Assembly (NCBI RefSeq): GCF_014898815.1
Contig: NW_026515529.1
Location: forward strand, 186,001-250,000
Reading direction: 5' to 3'
DNA: 64,000 bases
Origin: Panonychus citri
Taxonomy: Eukaryota; Arthropoda; Arachnida; Trombidiformes; Tetranychidae
Shown here piece after piece: positions 39,765 to 51,000 of the stretch. The notes beneath the pieces were generated by a model. It was given only the letters and a program-made list of their open reading frames with translations, ran no database searches and was not told the origin of the DNA. The position numbers were made by a program, and so were the translations under genes. The first letter of the stretch is position 1. Each line of letters starts with the position of its first letter.

Positions 39765-40131
39765 CATCAACGTTAATTGGCGTTGAAGTGTTGAATCAAG
39801 AAGATATATCCTGTCTTTCTGAAAGACAGGAAAAATCATCGCATCAACGTTAATTGGCGTTGATGCGATGTAACACAGCCTAACATTCCCTAAAAAATAC
39901 GGACAGAGGTGAGTTAGCGTGGGGGACTAGGATATACGAGTTTTACATTGCCCCCTTTATCTTGGTGAACTCACGGTCACCACTCTCGTTGTAGGATTTC
40001 AACCCTACAACGGAAACACATCGTCCATGCTTTTGGCAGGACGATGCTCCCTAACTTTACGCACAACGGCAACAACATAAGATAAGAGGTTTATTTAGTA
40101 ATCACAACTAGTAAGACGGCCAATGTCTTAC
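39765..40131. repeat. Chain of perfect hairpins in the P-element leader region
   Basis: Successive inverted repeats are: TCAACG/CGTTGA near 39766; 10-bp arms at 39810-39830; 13-bp arms at 39837-39870; GGTGA/TCACC at 39964-39981; 9-bp arms at 39987-40012; 8-bp arms at 40019-40046; and GTAAGAC/GTCTTAC at 40111-40131. The block is GC-richer than its surroundings and non-coding. It lies between the transposase start and the right TIR. Confidence 0.75.
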
Positions 40132-40424
40132 GTTATTTAATTCAAAGAGCAAGGAACTCGTTTACTCTTCGAATTCACTCCAAAAAATTGATTAATCTTA
40201 AGTTAATAACAATTTTTCACTACACACTATGCACAGAATTGATTAAGATTGGATTATCACTCGATATCACAATCATCTTGAAAAAGTTATATATTTTTGC
40301 GACAAATTTGTAATTTCATCATCAATGAAAATCGAATTTATAAAAATCATAAGTTAAATATTGGACAGATTATCAATAAAAAACATAACAATAATTTTAT
40401 AACGATAACAGAATAGAAATTAAA

Positions 40425-40650
40425 AATTTTCTAATTAACATTGATTAATTATAATGGTTTAGTTTTTCAATTTATCCAAAAGGGAAACAATTAAAAAATT
40501 CTAATCTTATAAAAATTGATTTTAATTTTTGCGCGCAAAAATTACGATGAAATTTTTATAAGTTAAAATTTTTCAATTGATTCCCTTGGGAATCAATTGA
40601 AAAATCAAAACCATTATAATTAATCAATGTTAATTAGGAAATTTTAAAAC
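40425..40650. repeat. 226-bp near-perfect palindrome within the P element
   Basis: Arms of about 112 bp, roughly 85-90% matching by eye, meet at the exact palindrome AATTTTTGCGCGCAAAAATT. It could be a small foldback element inserted in the P element; no clear target duplication was found. Confidence 0.88.
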
Positions 40651-40819
40651 AAAGCTGAAAAAAATATGAAAGATTAGCATAAAAAAGGTCCTTACTTTTA
40701 AATATAAATCTTTAAATCTTTAAATCTTTAAAAATCTAAATAATTAAGAGACAAAGAAAAAAAGAAAAAAGAGAAATTAATTAATTTTGATTTATTGTTT
40801 ATGTTTTTGTGTGAGTGAG

Positions 40820-40937
40820 GTTTCTCTTTCTTTTCTCTCTCTTTACAAATCTACTAGTGGCTCCACCTCGCGACACCAAAAAAAATGTTGCCTCATAGTT
40901 TTTCTGTTATGTGCTGTCTCTTTCTCTCTACTCTTTG
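40820..40937. repeat. P element right TIR
   Basis: Reverse complement of 36051-36170 as described there; ends CTCTTTG at 40937. Confidence 0.93.
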
Positions 40938-41016
40938 AGTAAACCACAGTTGAAATACCCAATGGATACAATGAACAGTTAATTGTTTGTATTAATATTT
41001 TAATCTCTCGGACAAA

Positions 41017-43439
41017 ATGTTTCATTTAATTTCTTCAACAAGATTTTCTTCGTTTTGTATAATTCTCTCATCGATAGTTGGTATTAATACTAATCTTATA
41101 ATCCACGAATCAAATGTTTGGATTCCGATATTCAACAACAATTTACGAACCCCTTATTTCTTTTTCACTGATGACAAATTTTACCCAACTAATTATTCAA
41201 GTCGAGTTCTCAACACAAACCTTAGTACAGTTGGTGAAGCAAATAGCACGACTCGTTTTGTTCCAGCTTATTCTCATAAACTCAGTAACTTCATATTGCA
41301 AAGCAAGAGCAGCTACAACTCCGTTATTAATTACGTGCATTATAATTTTACAGAAAACGGTTTTGAAGTTATAGCCGGGCCTTTTTCTCGAATATTCAGG
41401 AGGACCCATCGATGGCTTTCCATCAGTGATTCAATTTATGGAATCGGAATGACATTAGAATTCAATATAACGAATTCTCGAGTAGTTTTATTTCTATTTG
41501 TTCGATCTTATGCTGATTACAATACTTTTGCAACAATTGGTCAACTTTCTCCCGTCGAATCCACCGTTCGCTCGTTTCAAATTCTTCAAGTCTTCAAGTT
41601 TCGAGAAAAGATCTACTCGTTCGGCCTTCTGACGATTCATCTCCTAAGGCCAGTCTACTTAATCTCTCAGATATCAAACTTTTCAATCAACAGGGAACAA
41701 GCCAGTTTAAGATATTTAATAACTGAACTTCATTCTATTTCATTATATGAACGTTATGGTTCAGTTGACAAAGTTCGATTTGTTGATTCTTTTTCTATCA
41801 TGAGCAATGGATCTTCATTCTCTTTAATTGCAGTCTCTTATAATCGAAATGAAACAGATCATATTGCAGTGTTTCCATTTAATCCGATGCTGCATGACTT
41901 TGAAGGGCCAACTAATCGTTGTCAAACCGTGAGAACTTTATGGAAGGCTGATATTTTCAACCAATCTGGCCCAGAGTGTAACTCTTTTCGTTATCAGGAC
42001 GTGCTTACGTTATCACGAATATTGTCAATACGTAAAGAATTTACAGGGTATCATCTTACAGATATTCTAACGGAAAACTGGACACGAATAGTTGATTTTG
42101 TTCCATTGGCTCTTGATGCGACTCCAGGTTATGTTTTTCTTGTTCTTTCCTCTAACAGTAATTTTACCAGATATCGATATTCAATTCACTTTGTCAATGA
42201 AAATTATTCTGTCTCGACCCACCCGAACGAAGCTACTTTCACTCATCCTAATATTGTTGACGCAAATGAAACAGTATCACAAATTTATTACTACGGTTTT
42301 ACTCATCCACGAGCCATAATTACACTCAATCAGTATTCTTACTCTGAATCAATTATTTTGTGTCCATTCTTGAACAATTCATGTATTGATTGTTTTACAA
42401 CCAAAGTTTATAATCCGAATGGTAATTTTCTTCGATATTGTCAATGGAGACGAGGAAGTTCATTAACATCGGGTGAATGCTCAATCGGCGATACAGATTC
42501 TACTGATTCGAGGTAATAATTTGAAGAGTTACGCTATTATCCTATTTAATTCTAATCCATCATCTTTTTTACAGAGAAACTACACTCACGAATCAAACAG
42601 TAAATCCATGTTTCCGTCCAACTAATATCGAAGTAGACTACACTTCTAATGAACCGACATTTGATTTGAACTTCGATCTCCTTGGTTTCCATTCAAGATA
42701 TGCAGATATTTTTCCCTTGAACTTCACTTTAGTCGACATTACAACACTTTCATTCATAGAAAATTGTACTGTTGTTAGTTATAATCAGTCCAAGATTTAT
42801 CTCAACTGCAACTGGGTGAATTCTGGTCAATATCAATTATCGATTCTTATGCTTAGACGACGAGGTCCATTTGAAACAGGAGACATTGATAACTTAATCA
42901 CTTATAGTGATCCTTTCACCATCATTACACCTTCACCTTCACCTTCACCTTCACCTTCACCTTCACCTTCACCTTCACCTTCACCTTCACCTTCACCTTC
43001 ACCTTCACCTTCACCTCCTCCTCCTCCTCCTCCTGAATCTTCTTACAGCCTGTTGATAATATTACTAGTTATGGCCTTTATTATCTCTATGATTGCATTC
43101 GTTGTATTTTATATTCGTCGTAATGAGGTCAGAAAAGTCCCGGTCTCAATGGTCGAGGCAAAAAATCTTCCATCCAAAGGCTCGCTACCTGACATAAGGA
43201 ACAAACATAAATCGTCGTTAAATCTCAAATCTAAATCAGTAGTAATTCCAACAGTTCATCTCAAATCTAAATCAGAACCATTTTTGAAAGTGCGTTCCCG
43301 TGAATTGGTCGGCAAAAAAAGCAAATCAATTGATCCAAAAGTCCCCAAGAAAAGCCCTTCAAAATCCAAGACCATCGCAACACCCAAACAGACAAAAAGA
43401 ACAAGAAATGAATCTCTTCAATCGACAGCTAAACGATAA
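41017..43439 (+). CDS. Type I membrane glycoprotein, Sema/PSI/IPT-like, copy E (intact, 2 exons)
   Basis: Exons 41017-42512 and 42575-43439 join in frame to 786 residues. Signal peptide (SFCIILSSIVGINTN), propeller-like ectodomain, PSI-like cluster (CPFLNNSCIDC..YCQW) and IPT-like domain (CFRPTNIEVDY..) as in copy A. Then, unlike A, there is a (Pro-Ser)n stalk of about 15 dipeptides followed by prolines, a TM helix (LLIILLVMAFIISMIAFVVF) and a long basic tail with repeated LKSKS motifs. The stalk is encoded by a CACCTT hexamer array. The upstream block is shared with copy G, but here it is interrupted 72 bp before the gene by the P element, which may alter its expression. Receptor role inferred from architecture only. 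Confidence 0.87.
42927..43035. repeat. Coding minisatellite (CACCTT)n followed by (CTC)n
   Basis: Encodes a Pro-Ser stalk then polyproline in copy E. Absent from copies A, B and G, so it expanded after duplication. Confidence 0.93.
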
Positions 43440-43789
43440 AAGGTCCAATTTCAATTTCAGATCTGTCATCTAAATTGCTCCAGGAAATTTAAGTTAAAGC
43501 CATTACAACTATTCTCAGTAACTTTCGTCGAGTTCTTAACTTAATAGTCAATTCGCTTTTATATTGATAAGAAAAGTAAACTTTTTGATTAAAATGCATT
43601 TTTTAATTGTTTCTTTAAATTTTTACTGAATAATTTCTCAAATTTTTATGGGATTATTGTTGAGTTTTGATTAATTCTTGAATACGATTCACATTTGAAA
43701 ATGGCAAAAAGATCTAAGAAAAGGGATGAGAAGAATCGCATTCGAAAATTGATCAAGTCTTGAGTAATAAAAATTTAATTAATAAAGTT
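43440..43789. other. 3' flank of copy E, no gene
   Basis: AT-rich, no ORF. Ends where the family's conserved upstream block begins again. Confidence 0.6.
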
Positions 43790-43971
43790 AACTGTTTGTA
43801 CAATCAAGACTTTTAATTTAAAAATTTAGTTGTAAACAACAAGCTGTGAATATTGGAATAAGAAGATGAAAATAATTCTCGGTTATTATCCAAAGAATAT
43901 AATGCTAATTGTGTTTCCATAATTAGAAAAAAAATCCAATTGTCTGTTTTTCGTCTCTACAGTAGAACAAA

Positions 43972-45690
43972 ATGTTTCATTTGATTTCACTGGCTAGTTT
44001 ATTCGCAGTTTGTATATTACTCTCATCGATAGTTGGTGTTAATACTAATCTTATAATCCACGAATCAAATGTTTGGATCCCAATTTTCAACAACAATTTA
44101 CGAACTCCTTATTTCTTTTTCACTGATGACAAATTTTACCCAACTAATTATTCAACTCTCTAACTATTCTAACGCCGTTGGTGAACAAAATAGCAGGACT
44201 CGTTTTGCTCCAGCTTATTCACATAAACCCAATCACTACCTTTGACAGGCGAAGAGCACCCGTATCATTTTCGCCCATTATAACTATACAGAAAATGGTT
44301 TTCAACTAATAGCCGGACCTTTTCCTCGAGGAAACCTTAATATTCATCGATGGCTTTCCACTAATGAATCATTTTATGAAATTGCAAGGTTTTCAGGATT
44401 CAATATAACAAATTCTCAAGCCAGGATATTTGCGCAAATTCGATTTAATGTCGATTACACCAGTTATTGGAGTATTTGGTTGTTAACTTTTATCGAATCC
44501 ACAGTTCGATCGTTTAAAATTCTTCAGGCTTTCAAGTTTAGGCAGAATATATACTCGTTCGGCCTTCTTACAATTGACCTTCTAAGCCCAGTTTACTTCA
44601 TCTCACAAACATCAAACGTGCATCTTTCTCAGCCTTATCGGTATAACTACAAAGATATCCATTCAATTTCATTTCATGATCGTTATGGTTCGGTTGACAA
44701 AGTTCGATTTGTTGATTCTTTTTCTATCATGAGCAATGGATCTTCATTCTCTTTAATTGCAGTCTCTTATAATCGAAATGAAAGCGATCATATTGCAGTG
44801 TTTCCATTTAATCCGATGCTGCATGACTTTGAAAGGCCAATTAACGGTTGTGAAAATACGACAACTTTTTGGAAGGTTGATTTGTTCAACGAAACTGGTC
44901 CAGAGTGTTATGTGTTCGGAAACAACGCCCTAAGTTCTATGTTACGTAAAGAATTTACAGGGCATTATCTTACAGATATTCTAACGGAACACTGGACACG
45001 AATAGTTGATTTTGTTCCATTGGCTCTTGATGCGACTCCTGGTTATGTTTTTCTTGTTCTTTCCTCGAACAGTAATTTTACCAGATATCGATATTCAATT
45101 CACTTTGTCAATGAAAATTATTCTGTCTCGACCCACCCGATCGAAAGGACATTCACTCATCCTAATATTGTTGACGCAAATGAAACAGTATCACAAATTT
45201 ATTACTACGGTTTTACTCATCCACGAGCCATAATTACACTCAATCAGTATTCTTACTCTGAATCAATTATTTTGTGTCCATTTTTGAACAATTCATGTAT
45301 TGATTGTTTTACAACCAAAGTTTATAATCCGAATGGTAATTTTCTTCGATATTGCCAATGGAGACGAGGAAATTCATTAACATTGGGTGAATGTTCAATC
45401 GGTGGTTCAAATTCTTCTGATTCAAGGTAATAATTTGAAGAATTACTCTTTTATCCTATTTAATTCTAATCCATCATCTTTTTTACAGAGAAACTACACT
45501 CACGAACCAAACAGTAAATCCATGTTTCAGTCCAACTAATATCCAAGTAGACTACACTTCTGATGAACCGACATTTGATTTGAACTTCGATCTCCTTGGT
45601 TTCCATTCAAGATATGCAGATATTTTTCCTTTGACCTTCACTTTAGTCGACATTATGACATTTTCATACATAGAAAATTGTACTGTTCTA
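43972..45690 (+). pseudogene. Glycoprotein family copy F, left part, split by Polinton 2
   Basis: Starts with a normal signal peptide, but a deletion near 44155 puts a stop after NYSTL. A TGA appears near 44243, where copy A has a Leu codon. The later exon 1 (44480-45427) and the first half of exon 2 (from about 45489) are open. The exon is then cut at GTTCTA by Polinton 2; the remainder is at 60378-60516. The frame was already broken independently of the insertion. Confidence 0.88.
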
Positions 45691-45791
45691 AGTAGTTAAG
45701 TAAAGGCCTCTTCCAGCACATACTTACACTCCAGCACAAAACTCACACTCCAGCACATGAAACTCCAGCACATACTCACACTCCAGAACAG
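45691..45791. repeat. Polinton 2 left TIR with internal CTCCAGCACA repeats
   Basis: About 100 bp, five CTCCAG(C/A)ACA units. The right TIR (about 60230-60377) is the same but carries an additional repeat block, so the ends differ in repeat number. Confidence 0.93.
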
Positions 45792-45921
45792 TTTCATGAT
45801 GAAATTTTTTGCTGAATTTTTTCTCTGGGAAATTTTTGCGCGCGAAATTTAAATTTTTTAAAAAGTTACATTTAACGAAATTAATTGATTTTAATGAATA
45901 TGAAAATGGAAAACAATGTAT

Positions 45922-46450
45922 TTAAAGCCCTCGAGGGTTTTCTTTGTACTTTTGGGTGTTGACGGAAAATTCTTTCTTCATCTTTTCCATTACCCAAGTG
46001 AGGAAACTTATCTCCTCTTTTCCTTCATCCCCTTCCTTAATTTTCAGCATGGCTCTTAATTGTTCATTCTCTCTATGAAGAGCCTCATTTTTCTGCGCTT
46101 CTTCGTTGAACAATTTGTCCATTTGGTTGACCTGCTCTAACAATTGGTCCATTGAATTGTTGAGTGACCTGGTCCTTATCCGAACACATTCTCGTGTTAA
46201 ATGTAATAATTGGCTATTAATCATAACCCTGCCTACATCCTGCTGTTCAGGGGTCCAAGTGGAAAATCGTTCCATGATAGTAGTTAATCGTCTAAACTTT
46301 ACAGCCATGGGACCAGGAGCATTGAGCTCATCACTAAAAGAATATATAAAAGATTAATAAGATTATTAGGATGAAGAAATCACTGAATAAAATGACTTAC
46401 CTGAGTGATTCAATGAATTGGTGATATTGAATATCAATAGGGTTATTCAT
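45922..46450 (-). CDS. Polinton 2 left-end coiled-coil protein (2 exons)
   Basis: Exons 46401-46450 and 45922-46333 join in frame (GTAAGT donor, TTTTAG acceptor) to 153 residues beginning MNNPIDIQYHQFIESLSDEL. The middle (LNNSMDQLLEQVNQMDKLFNEEAQKNEALHRENEQLRAMLKI) is a leucine-zipper-like coiled coil. It points outward, opposite to polB. No counterpart in Polinton 1. Function unknown. Confidence 0.7.
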
Positions 46451-46639
46451 TATAATGAAAGATAATAAGTTTTAATTAATGAATTTAATGAAACAATTAA
46501 CAATGATTAGTTATCATAAGTAAACAACAAAGATGGTGGAAAAGAATGAAAATTATTCTAAATAGAATATGAAAGTGTCGCCATCTGTTGACACTCAAAT
46601 ACACTATTATGATAAGTGCGCTAGATATGAACCATGTAA

Positions 46640-46880
46640 TTGTATGTAATATATAATTAGTATATAATTAGTATATAATTAGTATATAATTAGTATATAA
46701 TGATTATAATTAAGCCCAATTAACTACAATTAAGTGCTGATAGGTCACAATTAACCACAATTAAGCCCAATTAACTACAATTAAGTGCTGATAGGTCACA
46801 ATTAACCACAATTAAGCCCAATTAACTACAATTAAGTGCTGATAGGTCACAATTAACCACAATTAAGCCCAATTAAAATT
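46640..46880. repeat. Two tandem arrays: TATATAATTAG units, then a 51-52-bp unit
   Basis: Four or five TAGTATATAAT units at about 46645-46700. These are followed by about 3.3 copies of a unit containing CCCAATTAACTACAATTAAG and GTGCTGATAGGTCACAATTA (46708-46876). Non-coding. Confidence 0.9.
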
Positions 46881-47324
46881 TCAATTCAGATTCTATTAAT
46901 ATATTTTTATCTATTTGAACTTCGCGCCTAAATTTTTTTTCACTCAAGAGATGGCGACACTTTCAAATTAATTTTCTTTTCTTAACAGAAGATGGCAGCA
47001 CTTCTGTTATTTTCATTTTATCATCATTTATCTTCCAAACGGATGATAATTTTTTTATTCTGTTCACAGATAAATGTTCAGAAAACTCATGTCTTCATGA
47101 TGTTCATGAAAAGTTCATTCAGAATATCATGAATTCAGTGTCAACTGAATTCTTGTATTCTCAGACGTAACTATTGTTGTGAAATCACAAGTATATATAA
47201 AGGAAAGGTTTCAATGTAAAATCAAGTATTCCTTGTCTTGATGTTAGATCGTGAAGATCCTGAATAGTCAAAGCGAATACCTTTAGGGCCTCTCATTAGT
47301 TTTGATATCATCTTTTTGATATCT

Positions 47325-47412
47325 GAATCCTGATATTCGATTCCTGATTCCTGATATTAAATTCCTGATTCCTGATATTAAACTCCTGATTCCTGATATT
47401 AAATTCCTGATA
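47325..47412. repeat. Tandem repeat of CCTGATTCCTGATATTAAA
   Basis: Three to four units of about 23 bp directly upstream of the small two-exon gene; non-coding. Confidence 0.85.
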
Positions 47413-47441
47413 CAAAATACGTGTTATCTTCAATATTTACT

Positions 47442-47917
47442 ATGGTAAGTGTGATAATTGTTATTAATTTGTTAGGGATCACTAGAGTTTTTTTTCTTTA
47501 TAGGTTATCATCATTCCCCTCGAGTCAACAACAAATTTACCTGATCCCAGACGGAAAAAAGATGGCTCTATCGTTCCCGCTGATTTACCACTTCCTCCAT
47601 TTTGGATTCCAGTCATAAAAAAGTTAACATCTAATCAAGCTGCAAACCAAAGGCGGAAAAGAAGGAAACAAGAGCTGCTAGATCTTCCTGATGACGATGA
47701 TAGGAAGAAACTTCATTTTATTCGCTCAGGAAGGAGATGGAGATCAAAATGGACGAAACTCATGACTATAGCAAAATGGTGGCTTGAAAAATCCAGTGAT
47801 CAAGGAGAGGCTAATAATGGTCCATACTATCAGCAATATCTTGTCCTCCAACAAAAAGCAGATAATGCTAAAAGAATTTATAAGGATCTGTACAAACTTG
47901 GTGGTTGTCCAGAGTAA
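47442..47917 (+). CDS. Small basic Polinton 2 protein with ATG-only first exon
   Basis: Exon 1 is ATG (47442-47444) followed by GTAAGT; exon 2 is 47504-47917, giving 138 residues. It is basic and Pro-rich at first (VPADLPLPPFWIPVIKK), then RRKRRKQELLDLPDDDD and a helical Trp/Lys segment (RWRSKWTKLMTIAKWWLEKS) to YKDLYKLGGCPE. The exon layout matches the broken gene at 18760 in Polinton 1, so they may be positional equivalents. Function unknown. Confidence 0.65.
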
Positions 47918-48055
47918 CTCTATTGTTGTAAAGAGTTAATTATTGTAATTATTTCACTTACATTCTTCAATAATACTTGTTTAAGCAACCATAAAACTCT
48001 AGTGATCCCAATTTTCTTTTTGAGTAAGTTAATTTATCTGAATTTTTTCCAATAG

Positions 48056-51000
48056 GTATTCATTTGTCCTTGTTGTGACTCAATTTTTCAACTATTGGGT
48101 GATTATCTGTCACACAATTGTAACTGTAATTATTCGACTTGTAGAATGATGGATACTTTCACTGGCCCACCAACCAAGCGACAGCGAGTTACAGACCCGC
48201 AACCATCCACACAGTCATCACAATCAAGCTGTTCCAGTGATTGCTTGGTGTGTGGACCTATCATCAACAATGTTGATCATGAGCCAGAAGAGGTCCAGGA
48301 TGATCAATTATTTCCTGCACCTGTATCATCACCTTTACTAGAACCAGAGTTGATTCAAATGTCAAGTCAATCAACTATATATCTCAGCTCTGACGATGAA
48401 GATGAAATATTGGATCTATCAACACGATCAATTCGTCCATCTGTCATTCATTTCGCTCCGAGAGAAAATGTTGATCAAGGTACTTCACCTATTCACTTTT
48501 CTCAGCTCTCACCTGTACCATCACCTGTACCATCACCTGTACCATCACCTGTACCATCACCTGTACCATCACCTGTACCATCACCTGTACCATCACCTGT
48601 ACCATCACCTGTACCATCACCTGTACCATCACCTGTACCATCACCTGTACCATCACCTGTACCATCACCTGTACCATCACCTGTACCATCACCTGTACCA
48701 TCACCTGTACCATCACCTGTACCATCACCTGTACCATCACCTGTACCGTCACCATCTCCCATTGATACAGTCCAGAGAGGTGCAGGGCAATCAACTAAAG
48801 CCTGCCAGAAATGTGGAAAGACCTATTCAAGGCTTAAACATTTAGAGAATCACGTCAAAATCTGTGGTCAAACTCTTACTTTTCCTCACCCTGAGAATGC
48901 ACCTGATCAAGTTGGTTGTTTTAGATTGATAAATTCTGCCTTTCAAAAATATTTAGTATTGTATCGAGCAGATGATATTGATGAATTGGATATATCAGTT
49001 GTAATCAATTCGAAATCCAAAGATATTGAATCGTTATTGAATGCTTTACTTGACGAATTTGGAGCACTTAAATTCAACATGAGTGTTGTTTGCGAGTTCA
49101 ACAACAATCTTCTTGGTAAAAACAGTAATGGAGCATTCCATGCAGATTTAGTTCCATGTCTTGCTGGGTCTGATAAATCATCCCTTATAAATGATGGTCT
49201 TGAATTTATTCAAGATAGAATTGACCAATTCACACAGAGAGGATCGGGATGGACACTAAGTAAGGTAAAATCAATCGATTTATCAGCTGGAAAATACAAA
49301 CCACAAAGAGGTGGCTGTCTCACCAATGAATTGCCATCGTTTATCAGAAATAAAACTTGTTTAGTGTCACCAAAGACTAATGAAGACTGTTTCATGTATT
49401 CTGTTCTGATTGGATTACACAAATCTAAAACTAATGCCGGGAGAATATCCAACTACACTCATTTAATCTCATCATATGACTTCTCTGATGTCCGAGGTAT
49501 TGTTCCAGTTGACACAATTCATAAATTTGAAACAAAAAATAAAATATCAATTAATGTATACCTGTTTTAGAGACTCTAAAAATATTGTACCACTGAAAAT
49601 ATGCTCAACTGAATTGGAAAACCATGTTGATTTGTTCCTTTACAATCAACATTACTATACAATTACAAACTTCAATCGTTTAGTTTCGAGCCAACAGTCA
49701 AGATCCAAATATTATTGTAAACGTTGTTTGTGCTCATTCCGACTAAAAGAACGACTCAATCATCATTATAATGATTGTTCTCAAGTAAAAGCTCAAAGAT
49801 TATTATTACCGTCACAAGAAAATTGTACTCTAAAACGGAAAGATTTACATAAAGAAGTCCAATTTCCTGTATGCATTTATGCCGATTTCGAGACTTTGAA
49901 TGTAAAGTGTGATGATATTAACATAATCAGTAACTTGGAGCCGTGCAGTTATGGGTACATTGTAGTTGATTGGCAAGGTCAAATTATCCATAAAGATTTT
50001 TATCTTGGTACTGATGTCGGGAAAAAATTTTTGGAGAGTCTTATAAGTTCTGAAGACTTTATAAATAAATATGTTGCTGATAACATAAAGCCTCTTTCAC
50101 TTACTGCTGATGAAGAAAGATTATTCAGAAATGCTGATAAATGTCATATCTGTGAGCTACCAATTGGTACAAAAAAGTGTTCGTGACCATGATCATCTCA
50201 CTGGCAAATTCCGAGGTGCTGCCCATCAAGATTGTAACATAAATTATAAACTGCCAAAACAAATTCCAGTAATTTTTCATAATCTGAAAAATTTTGACAG
50301 TCATATTATTATAAGAGCCTTAGAATCATCGATGGTGAAAAATCCAATCAACATAATTCCTCATTCGACAGAGAAATTTATCGGTTTTATCATGGATGAT
50401 TTCAAATTTTTGGATAGTTTTGCTTTTCTTCCAGCAAGTTTGGACAATTTATCAGCAAATCTTGAGCCACGTGATAAATTATTCTACTTCGAACAAATAT
50501 TCAGTCATCCAGATTTAACACTATTACTGAAAAAGGGTGTCTACCCTATGAGTATTTGGACTCACTTGAAAGATTTAATGAAAGTGATTTACCAGTAAAA
50601 GAAAAGTTCTACTCAAGTCTTTCTGAAACTACCGTTTCAGATGAAATTTATCAACACGTCCAGGATGTTTGGAATCAATTTAAGTGCAGGAGTTTAAAGG
50701 ATCTACATGATATTTATTTGAAGTCTGACGTTCTCTTGCTAGCAGCAGTGTTCGAAAGTTTCAGAAAGATGTCTCTTTCCAATTTTGGAATAGATCCATG
50801 TCATCATTTTTCTTCACCAGGATTAACTTGGGCAGCAGCTCTGAAAACGACAAAAATTGAGCTTCAATTATTTTCGGACGTTGACATGCTGTTAATGATA
50901 GAAAAAGGTATTCGAGGTGGTTTGACAATGGTCAGTAAGAGATACGCAAAAGCTAATGCACCTGATATACCTGATTACAAACCAAACGAGCCGATCAGTC

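Larger units (their letters stand above)
36051..40937. mobile_element. P element, THAP type (4.9 kb), with 8-bp target duplication
   Basis: AGTAAACC is duplicated at 36043-36050 and 40938-40945, the 8-bp duplication typical of P elements. The uninterrupted target is seen at 61030. Termini start CAAAGAGTA; imperfect TIRs of about 120 bp (36051-36170, 40820-40937) have a nearly identical inner 85 bp. One long transposase frame is intact. It sits in the upstream region of the glycoprotein gene at 41017. Confidence 0.96.

Noticed and set aside
39810..39870. Possible self-cleaving ribozyme in the hairpin pair
   Set aside because: The conserved hammerhead core (CUGANGA and GAAA) is absent on both strands, and no twister-type core was seen.
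39868..40140. Solo LTR inside the P element
   Set aside because: A TGTAAC start exists, but no matching CA end with a 4-6-bp duplication could be found.
46708..46880. CRISPR-like spaced repeat
   Set aside because: The whole 51-52-bp unit repeats, so there are no unique spacers, and the context is eukaryotic.
48489..48845. Several repeat frames (VMVQ, DGTG, HHLY types) over the polB minisatellite
   Set aside because: Shadows of the 12-bp repeat; the real frame is the PVPS one, flanked by zinc-finger-like units.
22200..50190. Programmed ribosomal frameshifting in polB
   Set aside because: The breaks need different shift sizes in the two elements and do not coincide with a usable slippery site; mutation is simpler.
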